Assembly: GCA_002706405.1 (NCBI GenBank)
Contig: PALN01000066.1
Location: forward strand, 25,037 to 89,036
Source of the DNA: Rhodospirillaceae bacterium
Lineage (GTDB): Bacteria > Pseudomonadota > Alphaproteobacteria > Rhodospirillales > Casp-alpha2
Direction: 5' to 3'
DNA length: 64,000 nucleotides
Shown piece after piece: positions 1 through 8,585 of this stretch. Within the stretch, counting starts at the first letter, position 1; each line of letters starts with the position of its first letter. Below the pieces are notes generated by a model. It had not been told where the DNA came from and did no database searches. It worked only from the letters and a program-made list of their open reading frames with translations. The position numbers and the translations under genes were made by a program.

Positions 1-1830
1 CACCTCGCCCGACTGCTGCAGCGGGCGTTCCAGGTCGCGGCGGAAGGTGCGGATGACCAGCGGCCCGCCCTCGGCCATGGCGTCGCGGGCGTTGACGGCC
101 AGATTGATGATGACCTGATCGAACTGCCCCCGGTCGGCGAGGATGCGCCCGGCCCCCCGTTCGTGCTCCAGTTTGAGTTTGACCGTCTCGCCCAGCAGGC
201 GGCGCAGCAGGTTGGACAGGTCGTTGAGCGCGTCTTCCGGGTCGAGCAGGTCCGGCTCCAGGTTCTGCTTGCGCGAAAAGGCGAGCAACTGGCGCACCAG
301 ATTGGTCGCCCGGTGAGCGTTCTGTTTGATCTGCTGCAGGTCGTTGAAGGACGGATCGCCCGGCCCGTGGCGTTCCAGCAGCAAGTCCGTGAAACCGATC
401 ATGGCGGTCAGCAGATTGTTGAAATCGTGGGCCACGCCGCCCGCGAGCTGGCCCACGGCCTGCATCTTCTGGGATTGGGCGAACTGGATTTCCAGGTTCT
501 TCTGCTCGGTCGTGTCGATGAAGTGCAGAACCAGGCCGGTGATATTGCCCTGCTCGTCCTCCATGCGGGACGCAAACAGCGTCGCCGCCGCCTGTCGGCC
601 GCCGGGGGCGGCCAATCTGATTTCCGTCTGGGTCGCCCGCACCCGGCCCATGATGACGTCGGACAGGGCCGAGGCGACCACGTCGCGGTCTTCGGGCAGC
701 AGGCGTTCGGCGAAAGGCCGGCCGGCGACCATGTCGCGGTGGGCCCCCGCCAGGGTCAGGAACGCCCGGTTGCAGTCCATGACCTTGCCCAGACCGTCGA
801 GGAGCGCAATGGCCACGGGCGCATCGTCGAACAGAAAGCGCAGGCGCTTGGCCGGCCCCAGGCCGCCGCTGCCGACGCTGTCGTCCGCCCAGGCCATGTC
901 GCGCAGCAGGATGGAGCGCGTATAGACCAGGGTGCCGTCCGTGGTTTCGCGGTGGCTTTGCAGGAGCGAGGCCGTGAATTCCGTACCGTCGGCGGCGCGC
1001 AGGGTGACCAGACCGTGGTCGCCCGGGGCATCCTCGCCGTCGGCGTCGCCGTTGACCGGGCTGGCGGAGACGACGAATTCGGCAAACGGCTTGCCGCCCA
1101 TGGCGACGCGGTCGACGCCGAGCCATTCCGCCAGGCAGGAGTTGGCATAGACGATGCGCCCCCGTCCATCGACGGAGAACACCCCGACGGGCAGGCCGTC
1201 GAGCAGATCGGCGCGACGCGCCTCCGCCGATTGACGGGTCGCGGTCTGGCGCTTTTCCTCGGTAATGTCCTGGGCCCGCCATTGCACATAGCGGGCGGCG
1301 CTGTCCCCGGCGCCGGCGCCGATGCCGTCCTCGCCGAAGGGCTCCATGCGCAGGCGGCGCCAGGCGGGCTTGCCGTCCTGACGACGGCAGATGACCTCGC
1401 CGCCGGCAGTGGTGCCGTCGGCGGCGGCGGCCCGCAGCTTGCGGAACACGTCCTGGGAGCGCCCCTGGCTGTCGAGCGCCCGTTCGACCTTGTCGAGCAG
1501 GCCGGAGGGGCCTTGGTCGCCCTCCAGGAAGAACAGTTCGCGGAAGGCGCCGTTGGCGTACATGCCGACGCCGTCCCAGGTGGCGATCAGCAGCCCTTCG
1601 CCCGAGGCGCCGGCCGCCATCTGGATCAGGTCCGCCATGGCGCCGCCCGCGGGCCGGTCAGGTGCCTTGCGGCCCATGCGCCAGGACGCCGCCAGCAGCC
1701 CCAGCGCCGCCGCCGCCAGCACGCCGCCCGTGGGCAGCGCCCAGCCGGCATCCAGCCCGAACATCAGCCCCGCCGCGACCCCTAACAGGGCTGCGCCGGC
1801 ATTCAGGACCTGGGGCATTCTGTGCTTCAT
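1..1830 (-). CDS. cckA: Hybrid sensor histidine kinase CckA (3' end outside window)
   Basis: Reading the minus strand from the ATG at 1828-1830 gives 610 codons with no stop, so the gene continues past position 1. Two short membrane segments (about residues 8-25 and 34-48) are followed by PAS-like regions (about 60-170, 200-300 and 315-440). The dimerisation helix contains GGVAHDFNNLL with the phospho-acceptor His at about residue 468, then RQLLAFSRKQ and the start of the ATPase domain with an N-box (NLAVNARDAM). This wording is typical of CckA, which phosphorylates CtrA and CpdR through ChpT at the inner membrane. The rest of the ATPase domain and the receiver domain would lie outside the window. 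Position next to flhB is common in related genomes. No good ribosome site is visible, but no other ATG lies just upstream. Confidence 0.9.
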   Translation of the reverse strand, partial: MKHRMPQVLNAGAALLGVAAGLMFGLDAGWALPTGGVLAAAALGLLAASWRMGRKAPDRPAGGAMADLIQMAAGASGEGLLIATWDGVGMYANGAFRELFFLEGDQGPSGLLDKVERALDSQGRSQDVFRKLRAAAADGTTAGGEVICRRQDGKPAWRRLRMEPFGEDGIGAGAGDSAARYVQWRAQDITEEKRQTATRQSAEARRADLLDGLPVGVFSVDGRGRIVYANSCLAEWLGVDRVAMGGKPFAEFVVSASPVNGDADGEDAPGDHGLVTLRAADGTEFTASLLQSHRETTDGTLVYTRSILLRDMAWADDSVGSGGLGPAKRLRFLFDDAPVAIALLDGLGKVMDCNRAFLTLAGAHRDMVAGRPFAERLLPEDRDVVASALSDVIMGRVRATQTEIRLAAPGGRQAAATLFASRMEDEQGNITGLVLHFIDTTEQKNLEIQFAQSQKMQAVGQLAGGVAHDFNNLLTAMIGFTDLLLERHGPGDPSFNDLQQIKQNAHRATNLVRQLLAFSRKQNLEPDLLDPEDALNDLSNLLRRLLGETVKLKLEHERGAGRILADRGQFDQVIINLAVNARDAMAEGGPLVIRTFRRDLERPLQQSGEV

Positions 1831-1973
1831 GAATCCGATGATGGCGCTCTGTGATGATGGCGGAGCTCCGAAAGGCGGCCCGCTTCCGGGGAAAGCATTA
1901 CCACTGAACCGTTCCTGTCAACAGCACTCGCTGCGGGTGCGCACGGCCCGAAGGCGGCACATCCGTGGAACCG

Positions 1974-3044
1974 CTAATGCGGCAGCTTGCCCTTGAGCCG
2001 CATGACGTGGCCGATGACCTCGGCGACCGCCTTGAAGTGCTCGGCCGGAATTTCCTCGTCCAATTCCACGGAACTGAAGAGAGCCCGCGCCAGCGGCGGG
2101 TTTTCAACGATGGTGATCTCATTTGCCTCGGCGATTTCGCGAATCTTGAGCGCCACCAGATCCTGTCCCTTGGCGATCACCTTGGGCGCCGGCATGGTTT
2201 CCATCTTGTATTCCAGGGCGACCGCGAAGTGGGTCGGGTTGGTGATGACCACGTCGGCGTTGGGCACGGCGGCCATCATGCGCTTGCGCGCGCGCTCCAT
2301 TCGGATCTGGCGGATTCGCGCCTTGATCTGCGGGTCACCGTCGGTCTGCTTGTGTTCGTCCTTGACCTCCGTCTTGGACATCCGCATCTGCTTCATGAAG
2401 GTCGCGCGCTGGTAGATGTAATCGAGCGCCGCAATGAACCCCATCACCCCGATGGTTGCGAGCGCCATCAGGATGGCGATCTCGTGGATGCGTTGAAGGG
2501 CCGCCGCCGTGGTCACGGCGGGCAGCATCTCCAGGTCATGAAGCATGGGAATGGCGAGCCCGAACGATACCACCGCAACCAAGGTGAGCTTCAGGATACC
2601 CTTGGCAAATTCCATCAGGCCTTGGCTGGAGAACAGCCGTTTGAAGCCGCTCAAGGGATTCAGTTTGCTCGGTTTCGGCTGAATTTTCTTTGTCGACCAG
2701 ATAAGACCGAACTGCCCGACGTTGGCCACGACCGCCAGAACCACGAACATGCCAAAGGCGGGAGCAAGGATCACGCCGACCTCGACCGCGACATTGGAGA
2801 ACACCAGCCTTAGGTGCTCAAAATCCATCGGGATCGAATAAGAGGACGTGACAAACCGTTGCCCGATAAGCGTGATGTCCCGGGCCATCGGCGGTGCCAG
2901 AAACATCAGCATCGCGACGCCGCCGACCAGCACCATCAGGCTCTTGATTTCCTGAGACTGGGCAACCTGGCCTTCGTCACGGGCCTTGGAGAGTTTTCGC
3001 CCGGTCGGCTCTTCTGTTTTTTGTGAGTCGTCTTCTTCTGACAT
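1974..3044 (-). CDS. flhB: Flagellar type III export switch protein FlhB
   Basis: 356 residues, the usual FlhB length. A charged cytoplasmic N-terminus (SEEDDSQKTEEPTGRKLSKA) is followed by four hydrophobic membrane segments between about residues 30 and 215. The cytoplasmic domain carries the autocleavage motif NPTH at residues 269-272 within VVITNPTHFAVALEYK. In the family, cleavage between N and P switches export from rod/hook to filament substrates. It is the last gene of the minus-strand run flgB-flgC-fliE-fliQ-fliR-flhB, 24 bases after fliR, and so is probably co-transcribed with the export-gate genes. Confidence 0.97.
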   Translation of the reverse strand: MSEEDDSQKTEEPTGRKLSKARDEGQVAQSQEIKSLMVLVGGVAMLMFLAPPMARDITLIGQRFVTSSYSIPMDFEHLRLVFSNVAVEVGVILAPAFGMFVVLAVVANVGQFGLIWSTKKIQPKPSKLNPLSGFKRLFSSQGLMEFAKGILKLTLVAVVSFGLAIPMLHDLEMLPAVTTAAALQRIHEIAILMALATIGVMGFIAALDYIYQRATFMKQMRMSKTEVKDEHKQTDGDPQIKARIRQIRMERARKRMMAAVPNADVVITNPTHFAVALEYKMETMPAPKVIAKGQDLVALKIREIAEANEITIVENPPLARALFSSVELDEEIPAEHFKAVAEVIGHVMRLKGKLPH

Positions 3045-3068
3045 GTGTCCCTACCGCCGATCCGGGCC

Positions 3069-3827
3069 TTAGCCCGTAAACACAGCGTACCCTTGTTGGA
3101 AGTGATTGAGAAACACCAGCATGATGGACGAAAACACGATCATGAGGGCACCGAGCTGGACCGTAAGCTGAACCGGCAGACCGAAGAAAAAGACCGGCAA
3201 CTGCGGCATCAGGCGACCAAGAACGCCGAGCCCGATGTAATAGACCATGGCGATGACCAGGAACGGGATCGACAACTGGAACCCCAGGGCGAAGCTGTCG
3301 GCGACCCGGCGCGCCAGCATCAGTGCCATGTCGCCCGTCGCCACACCTTCGCCGGGCACGAACAGGGTGTAGGAATCGGCCACCACCATGAAATATATGT
3401 GATGACTGTCGGTGATGAAGATCAGCACCAGCCCGCCGATGGTCAGCATATTTGCGATGATCGAGCTTTGCTGCTGTGACACGGGGTCCTGAATCAGGGC
3501 GTTGGCCATGGCGGCGAACAGCGCGATCATCGACCCCGCGGTCTGCAAGGCACTGACCATGATGACCGCGATCCCGCCAAGAAACAGGCCGACGATGATT
3601 TCGCCGGTGAGCAGCAGGAACAGAATATATGGGCTTTCCGGCGGCGCGGGCAGGCTTTCCGCCATCACCGGCGTCATGACAATGGCGACGACGACGGCCA
3701 GGACGATGCGGATGCGTGTCGAAACATAGGCCGCCGCGATCCCCGGCAGAATGGACATCATGGCGCCGACCCGCGCCAAGATCAGCAGAAATCCGAAAAT
3801 ATTGAGTTTGACGAGTTCTTCGAGCAT
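3069..3827 (-). CDS. fliR: Flagellar export gate protein FliR
   Basis: 252 residues and strongly hydrophobic, with about six predicted membrane helices, starting LVKLNIFGFLLILARVGAMM as in FliR. With FliP and FliQ it forms the export gate inside the MS ring. It follows fliQ by 19 bases and precedes flhB by 24 bases. The internal stretch ALIQDPVSQQQSSIIANMLT is typical of the family. Nothing is missing or altered. Confidence 0.96.
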   Translation of the reverse strand: MLEELVKLNIFGFLLILARVGAMMSILPGIAAAYVSTRIRIVLAVVVAIVMTPVMAESLPAPPESPYILFLLLTGEIIVGLFLGGIAVIMVSALQTAGSMIALFAAMANALIQDPVSQQQSSIIANMLTIGGLVLIFITDSHHIYFMVVADSYTLFVPGEGVATGDMALMLARRVADSFALGFQLSIPFLVIAMVYYIGLGVLGRLMPQLPVFFFGLPVQLTVQLGALMIVFSSIMLVFLNHFQQGYAVFTG

Positions 3828-3846
3828 GTCCGCCGCCCCTCGTCGC

Positions 3847-4110
3847 CTAGAGCGCCGAAATTCGGTCGAACAGGGTATCGGCGAAGGTAATCACCGTGTT
3901 GATCATGAACGGCAGCAGAACGACGATGCCGATGAAGATGACAATGATCTTCGGCACGAAGGTCAGGGTCATTTCCTGGATCGTCGTCAGGGCTTGAAAC
4001 AAAGCAATGATCAGGCCGCTGATCAGACCGAGGAACATGATCGGGCCGGCGACCTTGAGCACGACCCACATGGCGTTGCGCCCGACGTCGATAACATCCA
4101 CTTCGTTCAT
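3847..4110 (-). CDS. fliQ: Flagellar export gate protein FliQ
   Basis: 87 residues with two membrane helices (about 17-40 and 50-75), the normal size and topology. The central TTIQEMTLTFVPKI motif is diagnostic of FliQ and its secretion homologues. It is part of the FliP-FliQ-FliR gate. The gene lies between fliE (33 bases upstream) and fliR (19 bases downstream). Confidence 0.96.
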   Translation of the reverse strand: MNEVDVIDVGRNAMWVVLKVAGPIMFLGLISGLIIALFQALTTIQEMTLTFVPKIIVIFIGIVVLLPFMINTVITFADTLFDRISAL

Positions 4111-4143
4111 CTGGACTGCTCCCGACGCCGTGGCCCGGTGGCG

Positions 4144-4473
4144 CTACACCGGCATCCGGATGATGTCGTTATAGGCTTCCAGGACCTTGTCACGCACGTT
4201 GACCACGGTCTGCAGGGTCAACTCGGCCTCGGCTACGGCCGTCACCACCTGGGTGATGTCGGCGCGGTCGTTGATCGCGTCAATGGACAGCTTCTCAGAC
4301 CGTTCGCCGATCTGACGGGCTTCCATGATGGCGCTGCGCACCAGGTCACCGAACTCCTCGTTCGCCTTGCCCATCGGCGCGACGTCATTCCCCGTGCCGG
4401 ACACCGTCTCACGCGCGGCCCGCTGATAGGCGTTCAATGCCTGATGAATGTTAAAATCGGCGGTCGTGGTCAT
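4144..4473 (-). CDS. fliE: Flagellar hook-basal body adaptor FliE
   Basis: 109 residues, soluble. The C-terminal half has the FliE signature (AVAEAELTLQTVVNVRDKVL then EAYNDIIRMPV), the helix that joins the MS ring to the rod. It lies in the flgB-flgC-fliE-fliQ order seen widely in alphaproteobacteria. There is a 63-base gap to flgC and no sign of a separate promoter. Confidence 0.96.
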   Translation of the reverse strand: MTTTADFNIHQALNAYQRAARETVSGTGNDVAPMGKANEEFGDLVRSAIMEARQIGERSEKLSIDAINDRADITQVVTAVAEAELTLQTVVNVRDKVLEAYNDIIRMPV

Positions 4474-4536
4474 TTTTATACTCCCGTTCTAGGCTCACTT
4501 GGCCCGGTCCGCGTTGGGACCTTTTAACTATGGCTG

Positions 4537-4953
4537 CTAATTCGACCGCAGCACGTCGATGACGCTGTTCAGCATCGTTTTCGACGACTTGATGAGGTTC
4601 AGATTGGCTTCGTAGGACCGCTGCGCTTCGCGCATGTCCATCATTTCGATCATGGTGTTGACGTTCGGCGTCTCGACGTAACCGTCCTTGTCCGCGGCAG
4701 GATGGGACGGGTCGTACTTCTTGCCGAAGTCGGACATGTCCTTGTGCAGACGGTTGACGTGAACCGTTTCGACACCGACGGACTTGTCCAGTTCGTTCCG
4801 GAAGGTCACCAGTTTGCGCCGATAAGGGTCGTCGCCCGGGCGCTGCGGCAGACTGTCCGCGTTGGCGATGTTCTGCGAAATCACGCGAAGCCGCGTTCCC
4901 TGTACGCGCATTCCCGCGCTGGAAATGCGAATCGTCTTGATGATGTCGTCCAT
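4537..4953 (-). CDS. flgC: Proximal rod protein FlgC
   Basis: 138 residues, the usual length. The N-terminus contains the rod/hook signature SAGMRVQGTRLRVISQNIAN and the C-terminus the conserved helix (MIEMMDMREAQRSYEANLNL). It is a structural part of the proximal rod, exported through the type III gate without a cleaved signal. It is preceded by flgB with a gap of 156 bases that shows no other gene. Confidence 0.97.
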   Translation of the reverse strand: MDDIIKTIRISSAGMRVQGTRLRVISQNIANADSLPQRPGDDPYRRKLVTFRNELDKSVGVETVHVNRLHKDMSDFGKKYDPSHPAADKDGYVETPNVNTMIEMMDMREAQRSYEANLNLIKSSKTMLNSVIDVLRSN

Positions 4954-5109
4954 TGGGGCTTACGCCTCCTTGATTGATAATCCGGCAAGGGTTCTCCCTA
5001 AATCCGGCGGCGTTGGTTTGGACGACGTTCTGTCGAAGTTCCCGTTCCAGGTTCGCCTGTGGCCTTTGCGGCCCGAATTTTTTGTCCGACCGCCTCCGGG
5101 CGTGACCGC

Positions 5110-5505
5110 CTAGCGTCCTCGGCTGGCGGTTTTCAGCATTTCAATATGCTTCTTGTAGAGTTCCGTGGTCAGGCGGTGGGTGGTCTGCGTTTCAGACACC
5201 TTGCCCATTTGTTCCTCGAGCACCACCGAGTTGCCGTTGGGGGCCGTTTCATAGGGGTGGCGCGGCTCTTCGACGAAGAAATCACGGATGCGCTTGCGCC
5301 GCCCGCCCAGCTGTCCGGGCTCCGTCACCACCATGTTCAACTGCGCCGATTCCTTGCGCAGGAGCTCACGAAACTCGTACGGCTTGAGATCCTTCGCCTT
5401 GTAGTCGGGCGTATCCGAATTGGAAATGTTCTGGGCCAGGATTTCCTGGCGCTGGCCAAGCCAGTTAAGACGTTTCTTAACAGCTGCGAAGAGGGTCAAA
5501 TCCAT
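5110..5505 (-). CDS. flgB: Proximal rod protein FlgB
   Basis: 131 residues from the ATG at 5503-5505. A longer frame reaches 5595, but this ATG has an AAAGGGG ribosome site about 10 bases upstream and gives the family's usual N-terminus (MDLTLFAAVKKRLNWLGQRQ). The motif EILAQNISNSDTPDYKAKDL is characteristic, and the C-terminal helix (TTELYKKHIEMLKTA) is present. It is the first gene of the minus-strand rod/export run. Its upstream region is shared with the divergent FlhB-domain/fliO/fliP genes and holds a CtrA-like site. Confidence 0.95.
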   Translation of the reverse strand: MDLTLFAAVKKRLNWLGQRQEILAQNISNSDTPDYKAKDLKPYEFRELLRKESAQLNMVVTEPGQLGGRRKRIRDFFVEEPRHPYETAPNGNSVVLEEQMGKVSETQTTHRLTTELYKKHIEMLKTASRGR

Positions 5506-5610
5506 CTGCGCGCGGCCCCTTTCTAGCGGAATTAATCCGTTGTCCCTTGGTTCCTGCGGCGATTGCAAAGCCCCGGGAACCGTCCTGCTAGGCATTATCT
5601 GCCGGGTTCC

Positions 5611-5625
5611 TTAACAACCCATTAA
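5611..5625. promoter_or_regulatory. CtrA-like binding site between divergent flgB and fliOP sets
   Basis: The sequence TTAACAACCCATTAA is an exact TTAA-N7-TTAA, the core consensus for the response regulator CtrA. It lies 106 bases before the flgB start and 172 bases before the divergent gene. CtrA control of early flagellar genes is known in alphaproteobacteria, and the CtrA-phosphorelay kinase gene cckA is in this window. The function here is inferred from the motif only. Confidence 0.5.
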
Positions 5626-5796
5626 GCACGTCTCGCCCCGCCCTCACCGCCCGAACAATCCAATAAACGTCTGATTCAGAAACGTAAAACCGGCCCGGCC
5701 GTAATCATTTGTTAAACCGGGGGCCGTTAGGATCGGGCGAATCCGGCAATTCTTGCCGATCAATTGGCCTTGCCACGCGAACGGAACCAGCGGCAC

Positions 5797-6186
5797 GTGA
5801 ACGCAGATACCCCCAAAGATCCGGCCGGTAGCGACGGTCCGCAAGGGAACTTCCAGCGTATCCCGGCGACCAAGGACGCGCTTGCCGTGGCCCTGGCCGA
5901 AGGGGCTGTGCCGGGCATGGCGCCGACGGTCGTCGCCGGCGGCCGCGGCCATCTGGCCGAACAGATTCTGCAGATCGCCTTCGCCAACGGCATCAAGGTG
6001 CGGGAGGACTCGGACCTTGCCGAGCTTCTGGCCACCATCGACATGGAAGAAGAAATTCCCGTCGAAGCCTTCGCCGCCGTGGCCGAGATTCTGATCTATC
6101 TCTACCGCGCCAACGGTGCCGGCGACGACGCCGGCAAAAGCCGCGAGGACATCGTGCGCGAATGGATGGGAGACACCCCCCAATGA
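5797..6186 (+). CDS. Free-standing FlhB C-terminal (FhlB-like) protein
   Basis: About 129 residues from a GTG at 5797. The same frame opens at a TTG at 5764, which has no ribosome site. From about residue 30 it aligns with the cleaved cytoplasmic half of FlhB: ALAVALAEG against FAVALEYK, APTVVAGGRG against APKVIAKGQD, and EEEIPVEAFAAVAEIL against DEEIPAEHFKAVAEVI. The NPTH motif and all membrane segments are absent, so it mimics only the post-cleavage fragment. In other bacteria such proteins (FhlB) can stand in for FlhB-CC during substrate switching. It overlaps the next gene by an ATGA and leads into fliO-fliP. Confidence 0.85.
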   Translation: MNADTPKDPAGSDGPQGNFQRIPATKDALAVALAEGAVPGMAPTVVAGGRGHLAEQILQIAFANGIKVREDSDLAELLATIDMEEEIPVEAFAAVAEILIYLYRANGAGDDAGKSREDIVREWMGDTPQ

Positions 6187-6491
6187 GCGACATCGATGGC
6201 AACGGCGCAGACACGCCTTCCCCCGCATCCCTGGAATCGGCCATGACCGAAGTCGAAACCATGATCTTGAACGCACGCCGCGTCCTTGCCGGAGGCGAAC
6301 TATTGGATATGACCCCCTTGGGCGAGCGGGTCTCCTGGATTTGCGCGAACGTCCGCACCATGGTGCTCACGTCATCCGATCCGGACAGTATCCGCCTGCG
6401 CCTGGAAAAGATGGTTTCCGACCTCAACCGCCTTGAAGACGAAATCCGCGCCGGCCTTGGCGCGGTCGACGGCGACGCGCGCGAGGAATAG
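6183..6491 (+). CDS. Small conserved-looking protein in the fliO operon, function unknown
   Basis: 102 residues from the ATG at 6183, which overlaps the previous stop as ATGA. A longer frame from 6162 lies inside the previous gene. It is acidic and mainly helical, with no membrane segment. It contains LGERVSWICANVRTMVLTSS and a C-terminal predicted coiled helix (LRLEKMVSDLNRLEDEIRAG). I do not recognise the family. Tight coupling to the FlhB-like gene and to fliO (4 bases downstream) suggests a role in export-apparatus assembly, which is inference. Confidence 0.75.
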   Translation: MSDIDGNGADTPSPASLESAMTEVETMILNARRVLAGGELLDMTPLGERVSWICANVRTMVLTSSDPDSIRLRLEKMVSDLNRLEDEIRAGLGAVDGDAREE

Positions 6492-6495
6492 AGCC

Positions 6496-6846
6496 ATGGA
6501 CATGGACATGGACAACTATTTCCGCTTCATCTTGGCACTGGTGTTCGTGATCGGTCTGATCGCCCTGCTTGCCGCCGTGGCGCGGCGCGCCGGCTGGGGC
6601 TTTCCGGCCGCGGCCATCAAGCGCGCCAGCAACCGGCGCCTGGGTATCGTGGAGGTGACGCCGCTGGACGGCCGCCGTCGCCTGATCCTGGTCCGTCGCG
6701 ACGATACGGAACATCTGCTGCTGATCGGGCCGACGTCAGAACTGGTCATCGAAACGGGAATTACCGGACCCGGCGCAAGTTTCGAGCAAACGCTGAACGC
6801 CACGGCCCTGCCGTCGGGCGACGACGGCAGGGAGCCCCAGTCATGA
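6496..6846 (+). CDS. fliO: Flagellar biosynthesis protein FliO
   Basis: 116 residues from the ATG at 6496, preceded by GAGGAATAGAG as a ribosome site. One N-terminal membrane helix (about residues 8-28, FRFILALVFVIGLIALLAAV) is followed by a small cytoplasmic domain with the FliO pattern RLGIVEVTPLDGRRRLILVR and DDTEHLLLIG. FliO assists assembly of FliP into the gate. The stop overlaps the fliP start as ATGA, so the two are translationally coupled. Confidence 0.93.
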   Translation: MDMDMDNYFRFILALVFVIGLIALLAAVARRAGWGFPAAAIKRASNRRLGIVEVTPLDGRRRLILVRRDDTEHLLLIGPTSELVIETGITGPGASFEQTLNATALPSGDDGREPQS

Positions 6847-7664
6847 CCAACGGCGGACAGATGCGACGTATCTTCACGCGGCGCCGGCGGCGCAATCCCT
6901 TTGCCCATCCCCTGGTGATGGTTCTTGCGGTGATCGGCGCGGCCTGCGCGATCTACTTGGGCCTGAGCCTGCTCAGCCCGCCGGCCTTCGCGCAGACCAT
7001 TACGCTGGATATCGGCGAACAAGGCGGCGACACCACGGGCCGCATCATCCAGATGCTGCTGCTGATCACGGTGCTCAGCGTGGCGCCGTCGATCCTCATC
7101 ATGGTCACGTCCTTCGTGCGCATCATCGTCGTTCTGTCGTTTCTGCGCACGGCCATGGGCACGCAACAAACACCGCCCAACCAGGTCTTGGTCGGGCTGG
7201 CCCTGTTCCTGACCCTGTTCATCATGCAGCCGACTTTCGAGAAGGCCTGGGAAACCGGTATCAACCCGGTAATTCAGGGTAATCTGGATGAATTGCAGGG
7301 CTTCAACCGGGCCGTTATTCCCTTTCGGGATTTCATGATGACCCACGTGCGTGAACGCGACCTTCTGCTGTTCACCGAGATCGCGCGCATCCCCGACGAA
7401 GAAGCGCGCAGGGAAATGCCCATGCGGGTGCTGATCCCCGCCTATATGATTTCCGAACTGAAGCGCGCTTTCGAGATCGGCTTCCTGCTGTTCGTGCCGT
7501 TCCTGATCATCGACATGGTCGTCGCATCGATCCTCATGTCCATGGGCATGATGATGCTGCCGCCAGTCATCATCGCCCTGCCGTTCAAGATCATCTTCTT
7601 CGTGCTGGTCGACGGCTGGTACATGACCGTCGGCTCCCTGGTCAAAAGCTTCGGCGCCGGCTAG
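6843..7664 (+). CDS. fliP: Flagellar export gate protein FliP
   Basis: 273 residues. An N-terminal signal-like hydrophobic segment ends near PAFAQT (about residue 50), as in FliP proteins that are processed. The core carries the FliP signatures MVTSFVRIIVVLSFLRTAMG, QTPPNQVLVGLALFLTLFIM and the C-terminal gate region with MSMGMMMLPPVIIALPFKI. It forms the export gate with FliQ and FliR encoded on the opposite strand. It is the last gene of the plus-strand run. Confidence 0.97.
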   Translation: MTNGGQMRRIFTRRRRRNPFAHPLVMVLAVIGAACAIYLGLSLLSPPAFAQTITLDIGEQGGDTTGRIIQMLLLITVLSVAPSILIMVTSFVRIIVVLSFLRTAMGTQQTPPNQVLVGLALFLTLFIMQPTFEKAWETGINPVIQGNLDELQGFNRAVIPFRDFMMTHVRERDLLLFTEIARIPDEEARREMPMRVLIPAYMISELKRAFEIGFLLFVPFLIIDMVVASILMSMGMMMLPPVIIALPFKIIFFVLVDGWYMTVGSLVKSFGAG

Positions 7665-7709
7665 GACCTGACCCGCCGCTTTCCATTCCCGACAGTCAAC
7701 CTGTGCCCC

Positions 7710-8453
7710 CTATCCAGTGCGGCGCAACTCCGTCGGATTGACGCCGAACTGGCGATGGAAGGCACGGGACAGGGCTTCGGAACTGGCATAGCCATAGCGC
7801 CGGGCGACGGCCTGGACCCGCGCGCCCCGGTCCATGTCCTGGCGCGCCAGCGTCATGCGCCAACGGCGCAGATAGCTTTGCGGTGCCTCGCCGACAACCG
7901 CGCGAAATGCATCGGCGAACCGTGACAACGACATGCCCGCGATGGCCGCCAGATCACCATTCGACCACGGCTTGCCCGGATCTTCGTGCAAGGCGGAAAT
8001 GGCCCGCGACAGGCGCGGGTCGGCAAGACCGGCCAGCACGCCCGGCTCGGCCGCCCCCTGTTCAATCTGCTGGCGCATCAGACGAATCACCAGCACTTCG
8101 GCCAGACGCTCCAGAACCTTATCGGATCCGCACCGCCGCCCGCCGGCTTCGGCCAGGAACAGATCCAGGAGAGCCCGGGTCTCCGCATCACGGATCGGTA
8201 TGGACACGGTCGCCGGCAAGGCTGCCATCAGGGGATTGGCGGGGCCACCCCAGTCGATGGTGCACGCGGCGACTGATGTCTCATTCGGCCCGGCCGTGGG
8301 GACGCCGCCTCGGGTGCGGATTTCGACCCGCCCCGGCTGACCCGTTTCCGACTCTCCGAACACGACCATATTCCCCTCGCCCAGCGGCACGCGCAGAACC
8401 CGCAGGTCAAAGCGGGAGATCAGGGCGGACAGGCGGTCATATCGATCAGCCAT
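7710..8453 (-). CDS. AraC-family transcription regulator
   Basis: 247 residues from the ATG at 8451-8453. The frame also opens at a TTG at 8477. The N-terminal half looks like a cupin-type sensor (about residues 10-110). The C-terminal third has two helix-turn-helix units: DLAAIAGMSLSRFADAFRAV, then VQAVARRYGYASSEALSRAF followed by HRQFGVNPTELRR, the AraC signature. It is divergent from the peroxiredoxin-like gene and probably regulates it. It is not an obvious flagellar gene and may be an insertion into the locus. Confidence 0.9.
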   Translation of the reverse strand: MADRYDRLSALISRFDLRVLRVPLGEGNMVVFGESETGQPGRVEIRTRGGVPTAGPNETSVAACTIDWGGPANPLMAALPATVSIPIRDAETRALLDLFLAEAGGRRCGSDKVLERLAEVLVIRLMRQQIEQGAAEPGVLAGLADPRLSRAISALHEDPGKPWSNGDLAAIAGMSLSRFADAFRAVVGEAPQSYLRRWRMTLARQDMDRGARVQAVARRYGYASSEALSRAFHRQFGVNPTELRRTG

Positions 8454-8585
8454 AGAGGATTTGGGTGTTTCGATCAATTAATATGGATTTTAATGATTAT
8501 AACTCCTGTTAGGGTCATCGTCATCTAAAACCGACCGCCGATCCCGGCGCGACGGCGACACTGTTCCACAGGAGAAAATGACCTC

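Noticed and set aside
163..1785. 540-codon open frame on the plus strand
   Set aside because: It lies opposite the clear CckA reading, is rich in Gly/Arg/Gln with no recognisable motif, and is typical of antisense frames in GC-rich DNA.
1965..2813. Plus-strand frame opposite flhB
   Set aside because: FlhB on the minus strand is unmistakable. The opposite frame has no family features.
5626..5642. Possible minus-strand sigma-54 promoter before flgB
   Set aside because: The spacing is right, but the -24 region (GGGGCG) is far from TGGCAC, and GC-rich DNA gives such matches by chance.
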